A DNA stretch of 12,141 nucleotides from Deltaproteobacteria bacterium (GTDB lineage: Bacteria > Desulfobacterota > Desulfobacteria > Desulfobacterales > JAFDHS01), in contig JAFDHS010000013.1 of NCBI GenBank assembly GCA_019308655.1, positions 1-12,141 on the forward strand, given 5' to 3'. The position numbers and the translations under genes are program-made. The notes under the pieces are model-generated. The model saw nothing but the letters and a program-made list of their open reading frames with translations, searched no databases and was not told the origin of the DNA. This document shows, one piece after another, positions 1 through 7,098 of this stretch; within the stretch, counting starts at the first letter, position 1; each line of letters starts with the position of its first letter.

Positions 1-85
1 CGTGTTCTTCATGCACTTGGTGGTGAATGAAATGGCCAGAAATATGAAACATTACACTGAAAAAAGTTGCGAAGCTCCCCGTTCG

Positions 86-1039
86 TCAAGGCACTCCGTC
101 TTGGATTTCTTCAAGCGTCTTAACGTATAAAGCTTTCAAAGGACCGCCCAGATTTACGGCCCGCTGGGCAGCCTCAAGTGCCGCCTGCCGTCGGCCCAGT
201 TCCGAAAGCACCTGGGCCAGATTGTTAAAGGCCGATCCGGATGCTGGATGAAGGCGGCAGGCTTTTCGGAAAATCTCTTCAGCGCCGGTGAGTTCACCCA
301 GCATATAAAGGCTGTTGCCAAGGCCCATTAAGGCACCCAAATTTCCGGGCCACCGAGTCAGTGCTGTTTTATATCCGACAACTGCAGCGCTCCATTGGCG
401 GGCTTGTTCGAGTCCCAGCACAGCCTCCAGATAGATCGCTTGCTGCACAGCAGCGGGGAGTTGATCGGGCCGCAGAACCAGCAGGCCCCAGTAATGACTG
501 CGGGCCCAGGTATTTTCAAAAACCCGGAAGGAAAGACGTTTATAAGGCGTAATGCCGGAATGAAGGATGATATCACCCTTTGACAGGTCATAACCGACGA
601 CGAGTGCATAGTGCCATATCGGGTACCAGGAAAGCCCCAGGTTTTGCAATACGATAACGGGATGACCGACGGCCGCCTCCTTTAAAATCGCATCCATACC
701 GGAAACGGGATAGGCGACCCGTCCGTGGCGGCGGGCCGCGCCGATAAGCACCGCCTGCAGACTCCCTTTACGAGCGGGAATATAGACCTGTGATATCAGG
801 GCATCAGGTTCAATGGGTAAACCGCTCCATTGGAGCGCCATGGCAAGTGCAGCAGGCCCGCACTGATAGGCCTTCTGAGGATAGAACTCCACCTCCTCAA
901 GTTCAACGAGGTCCGGCCCGCTCGTTTTTGCTTTTTGAAGGGCTTTTTGGGTCTGTAGATTCATGCATCCGGCAAGCAATGCGGTGAAAAACAGAAACAG
1001 CCGGCAATACAACCGCCTGCCCGTCGGGAGACATGGCAT
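86..1039 (-). CDS. PA2778-family C39-like cysteine peptidase lipoprotein with TPRs
   Basis: Predicted 317-aa outer-envelope lipoprotein. Residues 1-25 form a signal peptide ending in the lipobox LLAGC (Cys25). A C39-like papain-fold domain follows: the nucleophile is Cys60 in QCGPAALAMAL, the general base His143 in WHYALVVGY, and Asp156 in GDIILHSG may complete the triad. Residues about 205-310 read as TPR-like helical repeats (GNLGALMGLGNSLYMLGEL, then SAFNNLAQVLSELGRRQAAL), normally protein-binding. The ATG at 1039 was chosen because it follows the stop of the PA2779-like gene after one base (TAAGATG), suggesting coupled translation; a TTG at 1063 would add eight residues but has no good Shine-Dalgarno. 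The PA2778/PA2779 pairing is known in Pseudomonas and other proteobacteria, but the physiological substrate is not established. The DNA is visibly more GC-rich than comEC. Family assignment is fairly sure; the role is inferred. Confidence 0.85.
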   Translation of the reverse strand: MPCLPTGRRLYCRLFLFFTALLAGCMNLQTQKALQKAKTSGPDLVELEEVEFYPQKAYQCGPAALAMALQWSGLPIEPDALISQVYIPARKGSLQAVLIGAARRHGRVAYPVSGMDAILKEAAVGHPVIVLQNLGLSWYPIWHYALVVGYDLSKGDIILHSGITPYKRLSFRVFENTWARSHYWGLLVLRPDQLPAAVQQAIYLEAVLGLEQARQWSAAVVGYKTALTRWPGNLGALMGLGNSLYMLGELTGAEEIFRKACRLHPASGSAFNNLAQVLSELGRRQAALEAAQRAVNLGGPLKALYVKTLEEIQDGVP

Positions 1040-1040
1040 C

Positions 1041-1460
1041 TTAACGCCGTTGAGACTTAACAAAGGTAAAAACGTCTGTAAAACCTAAAATATCCGTGAT
1101 CAGCAGAACAACGAAGATGAATAGGGCAGCGCCCACCACTGTACCCAATGCATCACCACCGGCGGGAAGGCTGTTGTCGATTTGCCCGACGATACGTGCA
1201 ACCTCTGCATCTGACAGGCTGTCTACCCTGGCTTTGACTTCAGCCGCGTTGATACCCTGAGCCTTCATAGCCGCCTGAACGTCTTTACGATCCAGAAAAC
1301 CGAGCACGGCTTCACGGGATTTTTGACCCTGTGCCATGGTAAGTACAGTTTCCGTTTTTACCAGGGCAGCGTCAGCTTTATTAAAGGGTACACTCACCAA
1401 AAAAATGGCAAAGGCCAGAAAACAACTCACATGCTTGACAATGCGCCGTATAAAATGCAT
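1041..1460 (-). CDS. PA2779-family small membrane protein
   Basis: 139-aa protein with an N-terminal signal peptide (basic MHFIRR, hydrophobic stretch, likely cut after NKADA near residue 31). A short helical periplasmic segment follows (about 40-95, including SLSDAEVARIVGQID), then a double glycine at 101-102 (LPAGGDALG) and a C-terminal transmembrane helix (about 106-125) ending in TDVFTFVKSQRR. This layout matches PA2779-family proteins, always seen next to a PA2778-type C39-like peptidase as here. A strong Shine-Dalgarno GGAGG lies about 7 nt before the ATG. It is probably the first gene of a two-gene operon starting at the candidate promoter at 1494-1522. C39 peptidases classically cut after GG, so the partner peptidase could process this protein at residue 102; that is inference. 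No enzymatic motif is seen. Confidence 0.8.
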   Translation of the reverse strand: MHFIRRIVKHVSCFLAFAIFLVSVPFNKADAALVKTETVLTMAQGQKSREAVLGFLDRKDVQAAMKAQGINAAEVKARVDSLSDAEVARIVGQIDNSLPAGGDALGTVVGAALFIFVVLLITDILGFTDVFTFVKSQRR

Positions 1461-1493
1461 TTTTAACCTCCGTTATCTATAAATCCAAATATT

Positions 1494-1522
1494 AATATAA
1501 CAATTCAGGTATGTTGTTGCAA
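1494..1522 (-). promoter_or_regulatory. Candidate sigma-70 promoter for the PA2779/PA2778 pair
   Basis: On the minus strand, TTGCAA (1517-1522, 4 of 6 to the -35 consensus) is separated by exactly 17 nt from TATATT (1494-1499, 5 of 6 to the -10 consensus). It lies about 35 nt upstream of the start codon at 1460. comEC ends at 1611 and no other gene intervenes, so a promoter is expected in this gap. Confidence 0.45.
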
Positions 1523-1532
1523 AACTTCCTGT

Positions 1533-1553
1533 TTCAGTTGCCGGGTAACTGAA
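1533..1553. repeat. 21-bp inverted repeat upstream of the PA2779/PA2778 promoter
   Basis: Perfect 7-bp arms TTCAGTT (1533-1539) and AACTGAA (1547-1553) flank a 7-nt centre. The dyad sits 10 bp upstream of the candidate -35 box, a position suited to an operator or activator site. Read as RNA from comEC it would be a short hairpin, but no run of U follows, so it is a poor intrinsic terminator. Confidence 0.4.
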
Positions 1554-1610
1554 CAGATTTATTTATAAATTATCAAAGTAAAAAACAATAGAAAACATAA
1601 AGGTTCCGTT

Positions 1611-4166
1611 TTATCCGGCAATACGAGGAGGCGGGTTGATATCCGGACTTATTTCGGAGTGGATTCTGAGGAACTGACCATCCGTGGATATGGCAACCGC
1701 TCCGTTATGGTCCGTACGGTATATACGATATCCCCGCTGTTTATATCGTTTTAAAACCGATGGATGGGGAAAACCGAATCTGTTCTTCCAGCCGGATGGT
1801 ATAATGACGATTTCCGGGTTGACCTTGTCCAGGAACAACTCCGTACTCGAAGATTTGCTGCCGTGATGGGGTGCCCAAAGGACTGTGCTCTTTAAATCAC
1901 TCACCGCCATGGAAACGATCTCACCTTCCGCATCTTCCTGTATATCTCCCGGGAAAAGAAATGATTTTGATCCGAACCGGACCCTTACCACAAGAGAATT
2001 GTTATTAAAATTACGCCAGGTCTCCGTCTGTTTTTTATCAATGAAATTTCCCGGTGGATAAAGGATTTTCAGCTCGACGCCGTTGATAACATGGACGTGG
2101 GGCAAATCTTTGAACAGGGGCATATGAATATTATTTTTTTCAATAATCTTCATAAACTTTTGAAAGTTTACGCTCCGGGCGGTTTCATTGTTCGTCCATA
2201 CATTTTTCACATTAAAATGTTCGGCAATGTATAAAAGACCTTTTAAATGGTCACTGTCCGGGTGTGAAAGAACCAGGGTATCAACCGTTTTGATTTTTTT
2301 GCGCCACAAAAAAGGGGCAATTATCCTGGCTCCGGTATCAAATGTTGAATCACCGGGAAACCCGCCTCCATCGATAAGCAGACAATACCCTCCGGGAAAT
2401 TCCAAAAAAGCGGAAGTCCCCTGCCCTACATCAATGGCCGTCACCCTTAAATCATCATGCCAGAACCTTTCAGACATCCAGTAACAAACATCGGCACACA
2501 TAACAAGCAAAACGACAACAAAAACGACCTTTACCGATTTTGGTACTGAACTATTCTTTTCAAGCGATTTTTCACCCGTGTTGCTTAAGTGACAGGCATT
2601 ATGATCCTCTTTGGAACGCTTAAAGTTTAAAATTGCCCAAAAAAGAAAGTAATAGCAGCATATTTCAAGTAAAGTAGGGGTAAAGGTTTTTACTGCGGCA
2701 AAGGGTAAATCAGAAAAAAAGCGGACAATATAAAGGATTTTTGCAAGTACCCCAGCGCAGATATTCATACCCAATGATGCCCCGTAAATGCTGAAAGGAT
2801 AGAGAAATACGGAAAAAAGCCCCAGGGGAACCACAATGTATCCAATGAGTGGAATGATGAACAGGTTTGCAGCTAATCCCACCAGAGAAAACCGGTTAAA
2901 ATAAAGCATGGCCAAAGGGAGCGTACCGAGAAAGGCAAAGAATGAAACGAAAAACAGCTTAAAAAATATATCCCCAAGTCCATACCCTGGTCTTTTTTCA
3001 GGAGACACTGTTTTTTGCATTTTGGACATCCCGAAAAGTATTCCCAGAACCGCTGAAAAGGAAAGCTGAAATGAAGCGGTAAAAAGTGACGGCGGATAAA
3101 CGACAAGAATCAGCATTGCCGCAACTGCCACTGTATTTAGAAGGTCATGTTCCCTTTCGAACAAAAACGTCATTAAAAAGACCGTGACCATAATCACGGC
3201 CCTTTGGGTAGAAGGTGCCATTCCTGCAAGTATTGCATATACAAAGACCGGTACGAGAGATAAAAGTGCCGCCCCTTTTTTACTCCAGCCACGCCATAAT
3301 ACAAAAGAAAACCTTGAAAGCAGCCATCGAAAAATAAAAAAAGCGACAGATGCCACAATTCCGATATGAAGCCCTGAAATAGCAAGAATATGACCGATAC
3401 CGGCACGATTAAAGCTCTCTCTGAGGGCGGGACTGATACTGGAACGTTGGCCCACAATCAAGGCCTTCAGTAGATTTGTTTGGGCTCCCGGACCCGAATC
3501 TTCAATAAGCGCAACAATATGATGACGCACATCTTCTATGATTCGGCCGGTTCTTTTTTTTGATTTAGTTTCGAGCCGAACAATCTTGTTTCCTCTCACA
3601 TAACCAGCCACCCAAATACCCTTGAAAGCCATATATCTTTCATAATCAAACCCTCCTGGATTGTTGAAATTTCTGATCGGTTTTATCCTGCTTGCAAAGG
3701 TGACTCGGTCGCCAATTGAGAATTCAGCCCTTTGCCCGTATACGGTCACACGGACCTTTCCGGTTACCGGAAAAGATTTATTTTTGTTTGCAAGGCGTTC
3801 CGCCTTTAAAATAAATCTCGCCTTTTTTCGATATGCGGATGTGACATCGTTTATTGGCGTATCATCAATTGTGCCGACAATTTGCCATCGCTCGGAATCC
3901 GTAAAGTGAATGAGATGATCAGGAGGAAATTCGGGAGTGGCCCAAGTCTGAATGGAAAGGTATCCCAAACAGAAGAATAAAATCAAAGGGGAAATAAAAG
4001 CGGTTTCCTGCCGGATAATCTTTTGTAAGATCCATCCGGCATTTAATAAAATAATAATATAAGCCCATTTTACATGACCGGGAAACCACCAGCCAAAGAC
4101 AATTCCGAACATCAGGAATATCAGAAGGGGAATAACGGGACGACTGTAAACACAAACGGCCTTCAT
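1611..4166 (-). CDS. comEC: ComEC/Rec2 family DNA uptake channel protein
   Basis: 851-aa polytopic inner-membrane protein, a normal length for full ComEC/Rec2, which moves single-stranded DNA across the cytoplasmic membrane in natural transformation. Order: N-terminal membrane helices and a soluble DUF4131-type region (about 30-195, with NNPGGFDYERYMAFKGIW at 169-185); the Competence domain (about 225-500) containing HILAISGLHIGI at 259-270 and many hydrophobic helices; and a C-terminal metallo-beta-lactamase-fold domain (from about 571, DVGQGTSAFLEF) with HPDSDH at 635-640, the PGD aspartate at 741 and HHGS at 767-770. All expected metal-binding motifs are present, so the nuclease-like domain looks intact. 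The ATG overlaps the murA stop by one base (TAATG), indicating translational coupling. No other competence gene is in view, so whether the cell is transformable cannot be judged. Confidence 0.95.
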   Translation of the reverse strand: MKAVCVYSRPVIPLLIFLMFGIVFGWWFPGHVKWAYIIILLNAGWILQKIIRQETAFISPLILFFCLGYLSIQTWATPEFPPDHLIHFTDSERWQIVGTIDDTPINDVTSAYRKKARFILKAERLANKNKSFPVTGKVRVTVYGQRAEFSIGDRVTFASRIKPIRNFNNPGGFDYERYMAFKGIWVAGYVRGNKIVRLETKSKKRTGRIIEDVRHHIVALIEDSGPGAQTNLLKALIVGQRSSISPALRESFNRAGIGHILAISGLHIGIVASVAFFIFRWLLSRFSFVLWRGWSKKGAALLSLVPVFVYAILAGMAPSTQRAVIMVTVFLMTFLFEREHDLLNTVAVAAMLILVVYPPSLFTASFQLSFSAVLGILFGMSKMQKTVSPEKRPGYGLGDIFFKLFFVSFFAFLGTLPLAMLYFNRFSLVGLAANLFIIPLIGYIVVPLGLFSVFLYPFSIYGASLGMNICAGVLAKILYIVRFFSDLPFAAVKTFTPTLLEICCYYFLFWAILNFKRSKEDHNACHLSNTGEKSLEKNSSVPKSVKVVFVVVLLVMCADVCYWMSERFWHDDLRVTAIDVGQGTSAFLEFPGGYCLLIDGGGFPGDSTFDTGARIIAPFLWRKKIKTVDTLVLSHPDSDHLKGLLYIAEHFNVKNVWTNNETARSVNFQKFMKIIEKNNIHMPLFKDLPHVHVINGVELKILYPPGNFIDKKQTETWRNFNNNSLVVRVRFGSKSFLFPGDIQEDAEGEIVSMAVSDLKSTVLWAPHHGSKSSSTELFLDKVNPEIVIIPSGWKNRFGFPHPSVLKRYKQRGYRIYRTDHNGAVAISTDGQFLRIHSEISPDINPPPRIAG

Positions 4167-5416
4167 TACCGGATTCTCTTGATTGCCGCCCCAAGTTTGC
4201 CGAATTTTTCTTCGATGGCTTCATAGCCCCGATCCAGGTGATAAACGCGGTTGACTTCGGTAGATCCCCGGGCGACCAGACCGGCCAAAATCAGAGAGGC
4301 GCTGGCCCTGAGATCGGTCGCCATTACCGGTGCACCGGACAATGCCTTGACCCCTTTGACTATAGCGGTATTGCCGGATACCGTTATATCCGCCCCCAGA
4401 CGTCTGAGTTCACAGACATGTATGAACCTGTTTTCAAAAACGGTTTCGGAAATCATGCTGAGGCCCGTTGCAACCGACATCAAAACCATGAACTGGGCCT
4501 GCATATCGGTAGGAAAGCCCGGATAGGGCAAGGTCTTCAGATCGATACTTCTGATTTCATCAGCACCCTTTATTCGTATATTTTTGCCCTCTATTTGAAT
4601 ATCCGAACCGGTTTGCCTGAGTTTATGGATCATGCCTTTCATATGATCAGGCTCACAATTTAAAAGCCTGATATCGCTACGGGTCAGTGCGGCAGCGACC
4701 ATGAACGTTCCGGCTTCAATGCGGTCAGGTATGATGGAAACCGATACCGGTTTGAGCGAAGGGACACCTTCGATGGTAATTATCGATGTCCCGGCCCCCT
4801 TAATATTTGCTCCCATCTGATTCAAAACCTCTACAAGTGCAACGATTTCCGGTTCACGAGCCGCATTGCGAAGCACGGTAACCCCTTTAGCAAGCACGGC
4901 TGCCATTAAAAGATTTTCCGTACCGGTAACCGTCGGCATGTCAAAATAAAATTCACTTCCTTTCAAAAAATCAGCCGAAGCCTCAACATAGCCATGATTC
5001 AGTTCAATGGACGCGCCAAGGGAAGCAAGACCTTTTAAATGAAGATTAATCGGTCTTGCACCTATTGCACATCCTCCCGGCAGAGAAACCCTCGCCCTTT
5101 TAAGTCTGGCGACAAGAGGACAAAGAACCAATATGGATGCTCTCATCTTTCGAACAAGGTCGTAAGGGGCCTCATGGTTGAAAAGGCCGGCTGCATCTAT
5201 CTGAACCACATCCCCACTTGTTTCAATCTTTGCACCCAGATGTGATAAAAGTTGCTTAACACTCTGTATATCTTTTAAATCCGGAACATTGCGATACGTA
5301 CACACGCCGTCGGTAAGAAGTGAAGAGATCAGTATGGGAAGAGCGGCATTTTTCGCTCCACTTATTTTGACGTCACCTTTGAGGGATCGCCCCCCCTCAA
5401 CTAAAATTTTATCCAT
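4166..5416 (-). CDS. murA: UDP-N-acetylglucosamine 1-carboxyvinyltransferase MurA
   Basis: 416-aa cytoplasmic enzyme that transfers enolpyruvate from PEP to UDP-GlcNAc, the first committed step of peptidoglycan synthesis. The EPSP-synthase-type fold is complete, and SGAKNAALPIL places the substrate-binding Lys22-Asn23 at the same numbers as in E. coli MurA. The active-site loop reads SLPGGCAIGARPINLHLKGL with Cys116, equivalent to Cys115 of E. coli and the fosfomycin target, so the enzyme should be fosfomycin-sensitive at this residue (Cys, not the resistant Asp). The start at 5416 (MDKILVEGG) was chosen because family members begin here; an upstream in-frame ATG at 5467 would add 17 atypical residues and run into the terminator. 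It is followed by comEC with a TAATG overlap, and is separated from the qrc operon by the terminator at 5466-5512, so its promoter should lie in the short gap or it relies on readthrough. Confidence 0.96.
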   Translation of the reverse strand: MDKILVEGGRSLKGDVKISGAKNAALPILISSLLTDGVCTYRNVPDLKDIQSVKQLLSHLGAKIETSGDVVQIDAAGLFNHEAPYDLVRKMRASILVLCPLVARLKRARVSLPGGCAIGARPINLHLKGLASLGASIELNHGYVEASADFLKGSEFYFDMPTVTGTENLLMAAVLAKGVTVLRNAAREPEIVALVEVLNQMGANIKGAGTSIITIEGVPSLKPVSVSIIPDRIEAGTFMVAAALTRSDIRLLNCEPDHMKGMIHKLRQTGSDIQIEGKNIRIKGADEIRSIDLKTLPYPGFPTDMQAQFMVLMSVATGLSMISETVFENRFIHVCELRRLGADITVSGNTAIVKGVKALSGAPVMATDLRASASLILAGLVARGSTEVNRVYHLDRGYEAIEEKFGKLGAAIKRIR

Positions 5417-5465
5417 CTTATTCTCAATTTCAACTGTTCGGATATCTTGCCGCAAAGGCAGCCAC

Positions 5466-5512
5466 AAAAAAAGCGCTTCCCCACATGATAAGACGAGGCA
5501 AGCGCTTTTTTT
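5466..5512 (-). terminator. Strong intrinsic terminator ending the qrc operon
   Basis: Perfect 13-bp inverted repeat: arm aaaaaaagcgctt at 5466-5478 and arm aagcgcttttttt at 5500-5512, with a 21-nt loop. In minus-strand RNA this is a GC-cored stem followed by a U-run. It lies 29 nt past the stop of the 52-aa gene and 50 nt before the murA start. The symmetry would also let it act on the plus strand, but no plus-strand gene is seen there. Confidence 0.85.
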
Positions 5513-5540
5513 ACTTTAATTTATCTTATTTATTGGGGTT

Positions 5541-5699
5541 TCAGTGATGATGACCGCCGTTACCCTTGGACGTATCAATAACCGCCTTGATAATACAGTA
5601 TGTCATACCAAGACCTATAATACCGAGCGCATACCAGAGGCCCCCCATGAAAACCACATGACCCGCATCCCATACCCACTCAAACGAAAATGGAAACAT
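5541..5699 (-). CDS. Small single-helix membrane protein, qrc-linked
   Basis: 52-aa gene, read directly from the sequence. It starts MFPFSFEWVWDAGHVVFMGG, has one transmembrane helix (about residues 14-41, including GGLWYALGIIGLGMTYCII), and ends in a short polar tail with three histidines (GNGGHHH). A good Shine-Dalgarno AGGAG lies 8 nt before the ATG. The gene begins 52 nt after the qrcD stop and is followed 29 nt later by the operon terminator, so it is very likely co-transcribed as the last qrc gene. The aromatic N-terminus, helix and tail are not what a chance frame would give. In size and topology it recalls HmcD, the small membrane subunit of the Desulfovibrio Hmc complex, but homology is not shown. 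It may be an accessory or assembly subunit of Qrc; that role is inference. Confidence 0.82.
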   Translation of the reverse strand: MFPFSFEWVWDAGHVVFMGGLWYALGIIGLGMTYCIIKAVIDTSKGNGGHHH

Positions 5700-5751
5700 A
5701 AATTAATCTCCTAACCCGAATAAACCGGAAAAGTCACTTCACACTTTTTTA

Positions 5752-6990
5752 TTAATCAATCGGATTTAATTCTTTTTCTTGCGGGAATACCGGTAAATAA
5801 CGATATGCCAACGCCAGGACAATAACGCCGTATGCCACAGGAAGAATGGTCGTGGCTACTTCCTGCCAACTTGGGATATAGAGTACCCAGTTTTCAAATG
5901 TCAGTACGGGCATCGCCATAACCTGCAGAACCATTACCCAGCGATTGATACATACCCCTATAACCGCCAGAATCACTGCAGTCATAAGCAATTTTGAATT
6001 ATTACGGCCTGTTTTGGTAATGAGAATAAGCGCCGGAATAATACCGCAAATAAAGATCTCCAATACCAGAATCCAGATCCCGTAGAATGCATTGTTGGAA
6101 TAGAAATCCATAAGCGTAAAGCCCATGGAAGGAGCGGTAACCGTAGCCCAGTACCATGTATCTATTATCTTTGCGATAATATAGGTTGCAAGCATCCAAC
6201 CTGAAATTTTGGCAAGAAGTCTTATAACGTTATCTTTGACCAGTTTCTTTTTTGTGATTTTTTCAGTAATCCACGTTACCAGTATTGTAAAGCACGGTCC
6301 GCATGCGGCTGCCGACCATGTGAAAAGAAAAAAGGTCCAGGGCCAGACGAGAAGACCTTCTCTTGAACCAAACGGCCGGCCGTAAAGCACACCGGCAACT
6401 CCGCCCAAAGAGCCTTGATGAAAAAAGGAAAGAAAGGCACCTGTTGCGGCAAATATCGCCATAACCTCATGCATGTTGTGAGACAGGTTATGAAAAAAAG
6501 GAACCTTGTCCACTTGGCGGTTTTCCAGAATAAGCGGAATAAATTCAATGGTCAAAACGGCAAAATAACAGGAAAGGCAAAATGCAACTTCGGTCAGCAT
6601 GGAATGAACATTGGCATGCCAGAAAATAAACCAGCTCCTTAAAGGTTGTCCGACATCGATAGCCAAAATAAGGAGTGCCGAACTGTAACAAATAAACCCG
6701 ATAATAACAGCGTAGTTTATAATGTTTTTCAGTTCATCCTTTCCGATGACATATCTTAAGAAACCTGTAAAAAAGGCCCCGCCTCCAAGAGCAATCACCG
6801 CAAGGTCCGCCCATATCCATAACGCAAAACCATAATAATCATTCATATTTGTCTGATTAAGGCCTTTAATCCAGCACAGCAGCATGGCATAAACGCCCCA
6901 CAACAGCACAGCCCCTGCCACAGCTATCCCTAAGGTAAACAATCCCAATGAACAGCGTTTGACTCCCTTGGGTATTAATGCAGAATCCAT
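5752..6990 (-). CDS. qrcD: Qrc complex membrane subunit QrcD (NrfD/PsrC family)
   Basis: 412-aa integral membrane protein with about ten hydrophobic helices, the length and topology of the NrfD/PsrC/ActC family, which binds menaquinone and anchors periplasmic redox subunits. The first helix begins near residue 14 after a short cytoplasmic start (MDSALIPKGVKR). Segments such as DVGQPLRSWFIFWHANVHSMLTEV and NLSHNMHEVMAIFAATGAFLSFFHQGSLGG contain the polar and histidine residues typical of the quinone and proton pathway regions of this family. No cofactor motif is present, as expected. In Qrc it receives electrons from QrcC and reduces menaquinone, in a process described as electrogenic for Desulfovibrio. 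Shine-Dalgarno AGGAG is 10 nt upstream. The 108-nt gap to qrcC holds a hairpin and a 12-bp tandem repeat. Confidence 0.88.
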   Translation of the reverse strand: MDSALIPKGVKRCSLGLFTLGIAVAGAVLLWGVYAMLLCWIKGLNQTNMNDYYGFALWIWADLAVIALGGGAFFTGFLRYVIGKDELKNIINYAVIIGFICYSSALLILAIDVGQPLRSWFIFWHANVHSMLTEVAFCLSCYFAVLTIEFIPLILENRQVDKVPFFHNLSHNMHEVMAIFAATGAFLSFFHQGSLGGVAGVLYGRPFGSREGLLVWPWTFFLFTWSAAACGPCFTILVTWITEKITKKKLVKDNVIRLLAKISGWMLATYIIAKIIDTWYWATVTAPSMGFTLMDFYSNNAFYGIWILVLEIFICGIIPALILITKTGRNNSKLLMTAVILAVIGVCINRWVMVLQVMAMPVLTFENWVLYIPSWQEVATTILPVAYGVIVLALAYRYLPVFPQEKELNPID

Positions 6991-7006
6991 AAGTTATGTA
7001 CTCCTA

Positions 7007-7030
7007 ACTATATACGGTACTATATACGGT
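7007..7030. repeat. 12-bp perfect tandem duplication before qrcD
   Basis: The 12-mer actatatacggt occurs at 7007-7018 and again immediately at 7019-7030. It lies just upstream of the qrcD Shine-Dalgarno, within the qrcC-qrcD gap. It could be a slippage duplication; the AT-rich content could affect ribosome access. Confidence 0.9.
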
Positions 7031-7047
7031 TTTCCGTTGCTAAAATT

Positions 7048-7081
7048 AGTCGAATTAACCCTGAAACCAATTAAATCGACT
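7048..7081 (-). other. Intercistronic hairpin between qrcC and qrcD
   Basis: Arms agtcgaattaa (7048-7058) and ttaaatcgact (7071-7081) pair at 10 of 11 positions around a 12-nt loop. No U-run follows, so it is not a clear terminator. It may stabilise the upstream qrcABC message or be a processing site, but the stem is AT-rich and this is uncertain. Confidence 0.4.
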
Positions 7082-7098
7082 CAACTAACCCGATCAAA

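Noticed and set aside
2..130. Plus-strand frame open from the left edge to a stop at 128-130 (possible C-terminus of a gene)
   Set aside because: Only about 42 codons, no recognisable motif, and its last 45 bases overlap the 3' end of the well-supported PA2778-like gene; chance openness cannot be excluded.
1040..1063. TTG start at 1063 for the PA2778-like gene
   Set aside because: No convincing Shine-Dalgarno and it overlaps the upstream gene; the ATG at 1039 gives a clean lipoprotein signal and tight coupling.
5417..5467. N-terminal extension of MurA to an ATG at 5467
   Set aside because: Family members begin at MDKILVEGG, and the extension enters the terminator stem.
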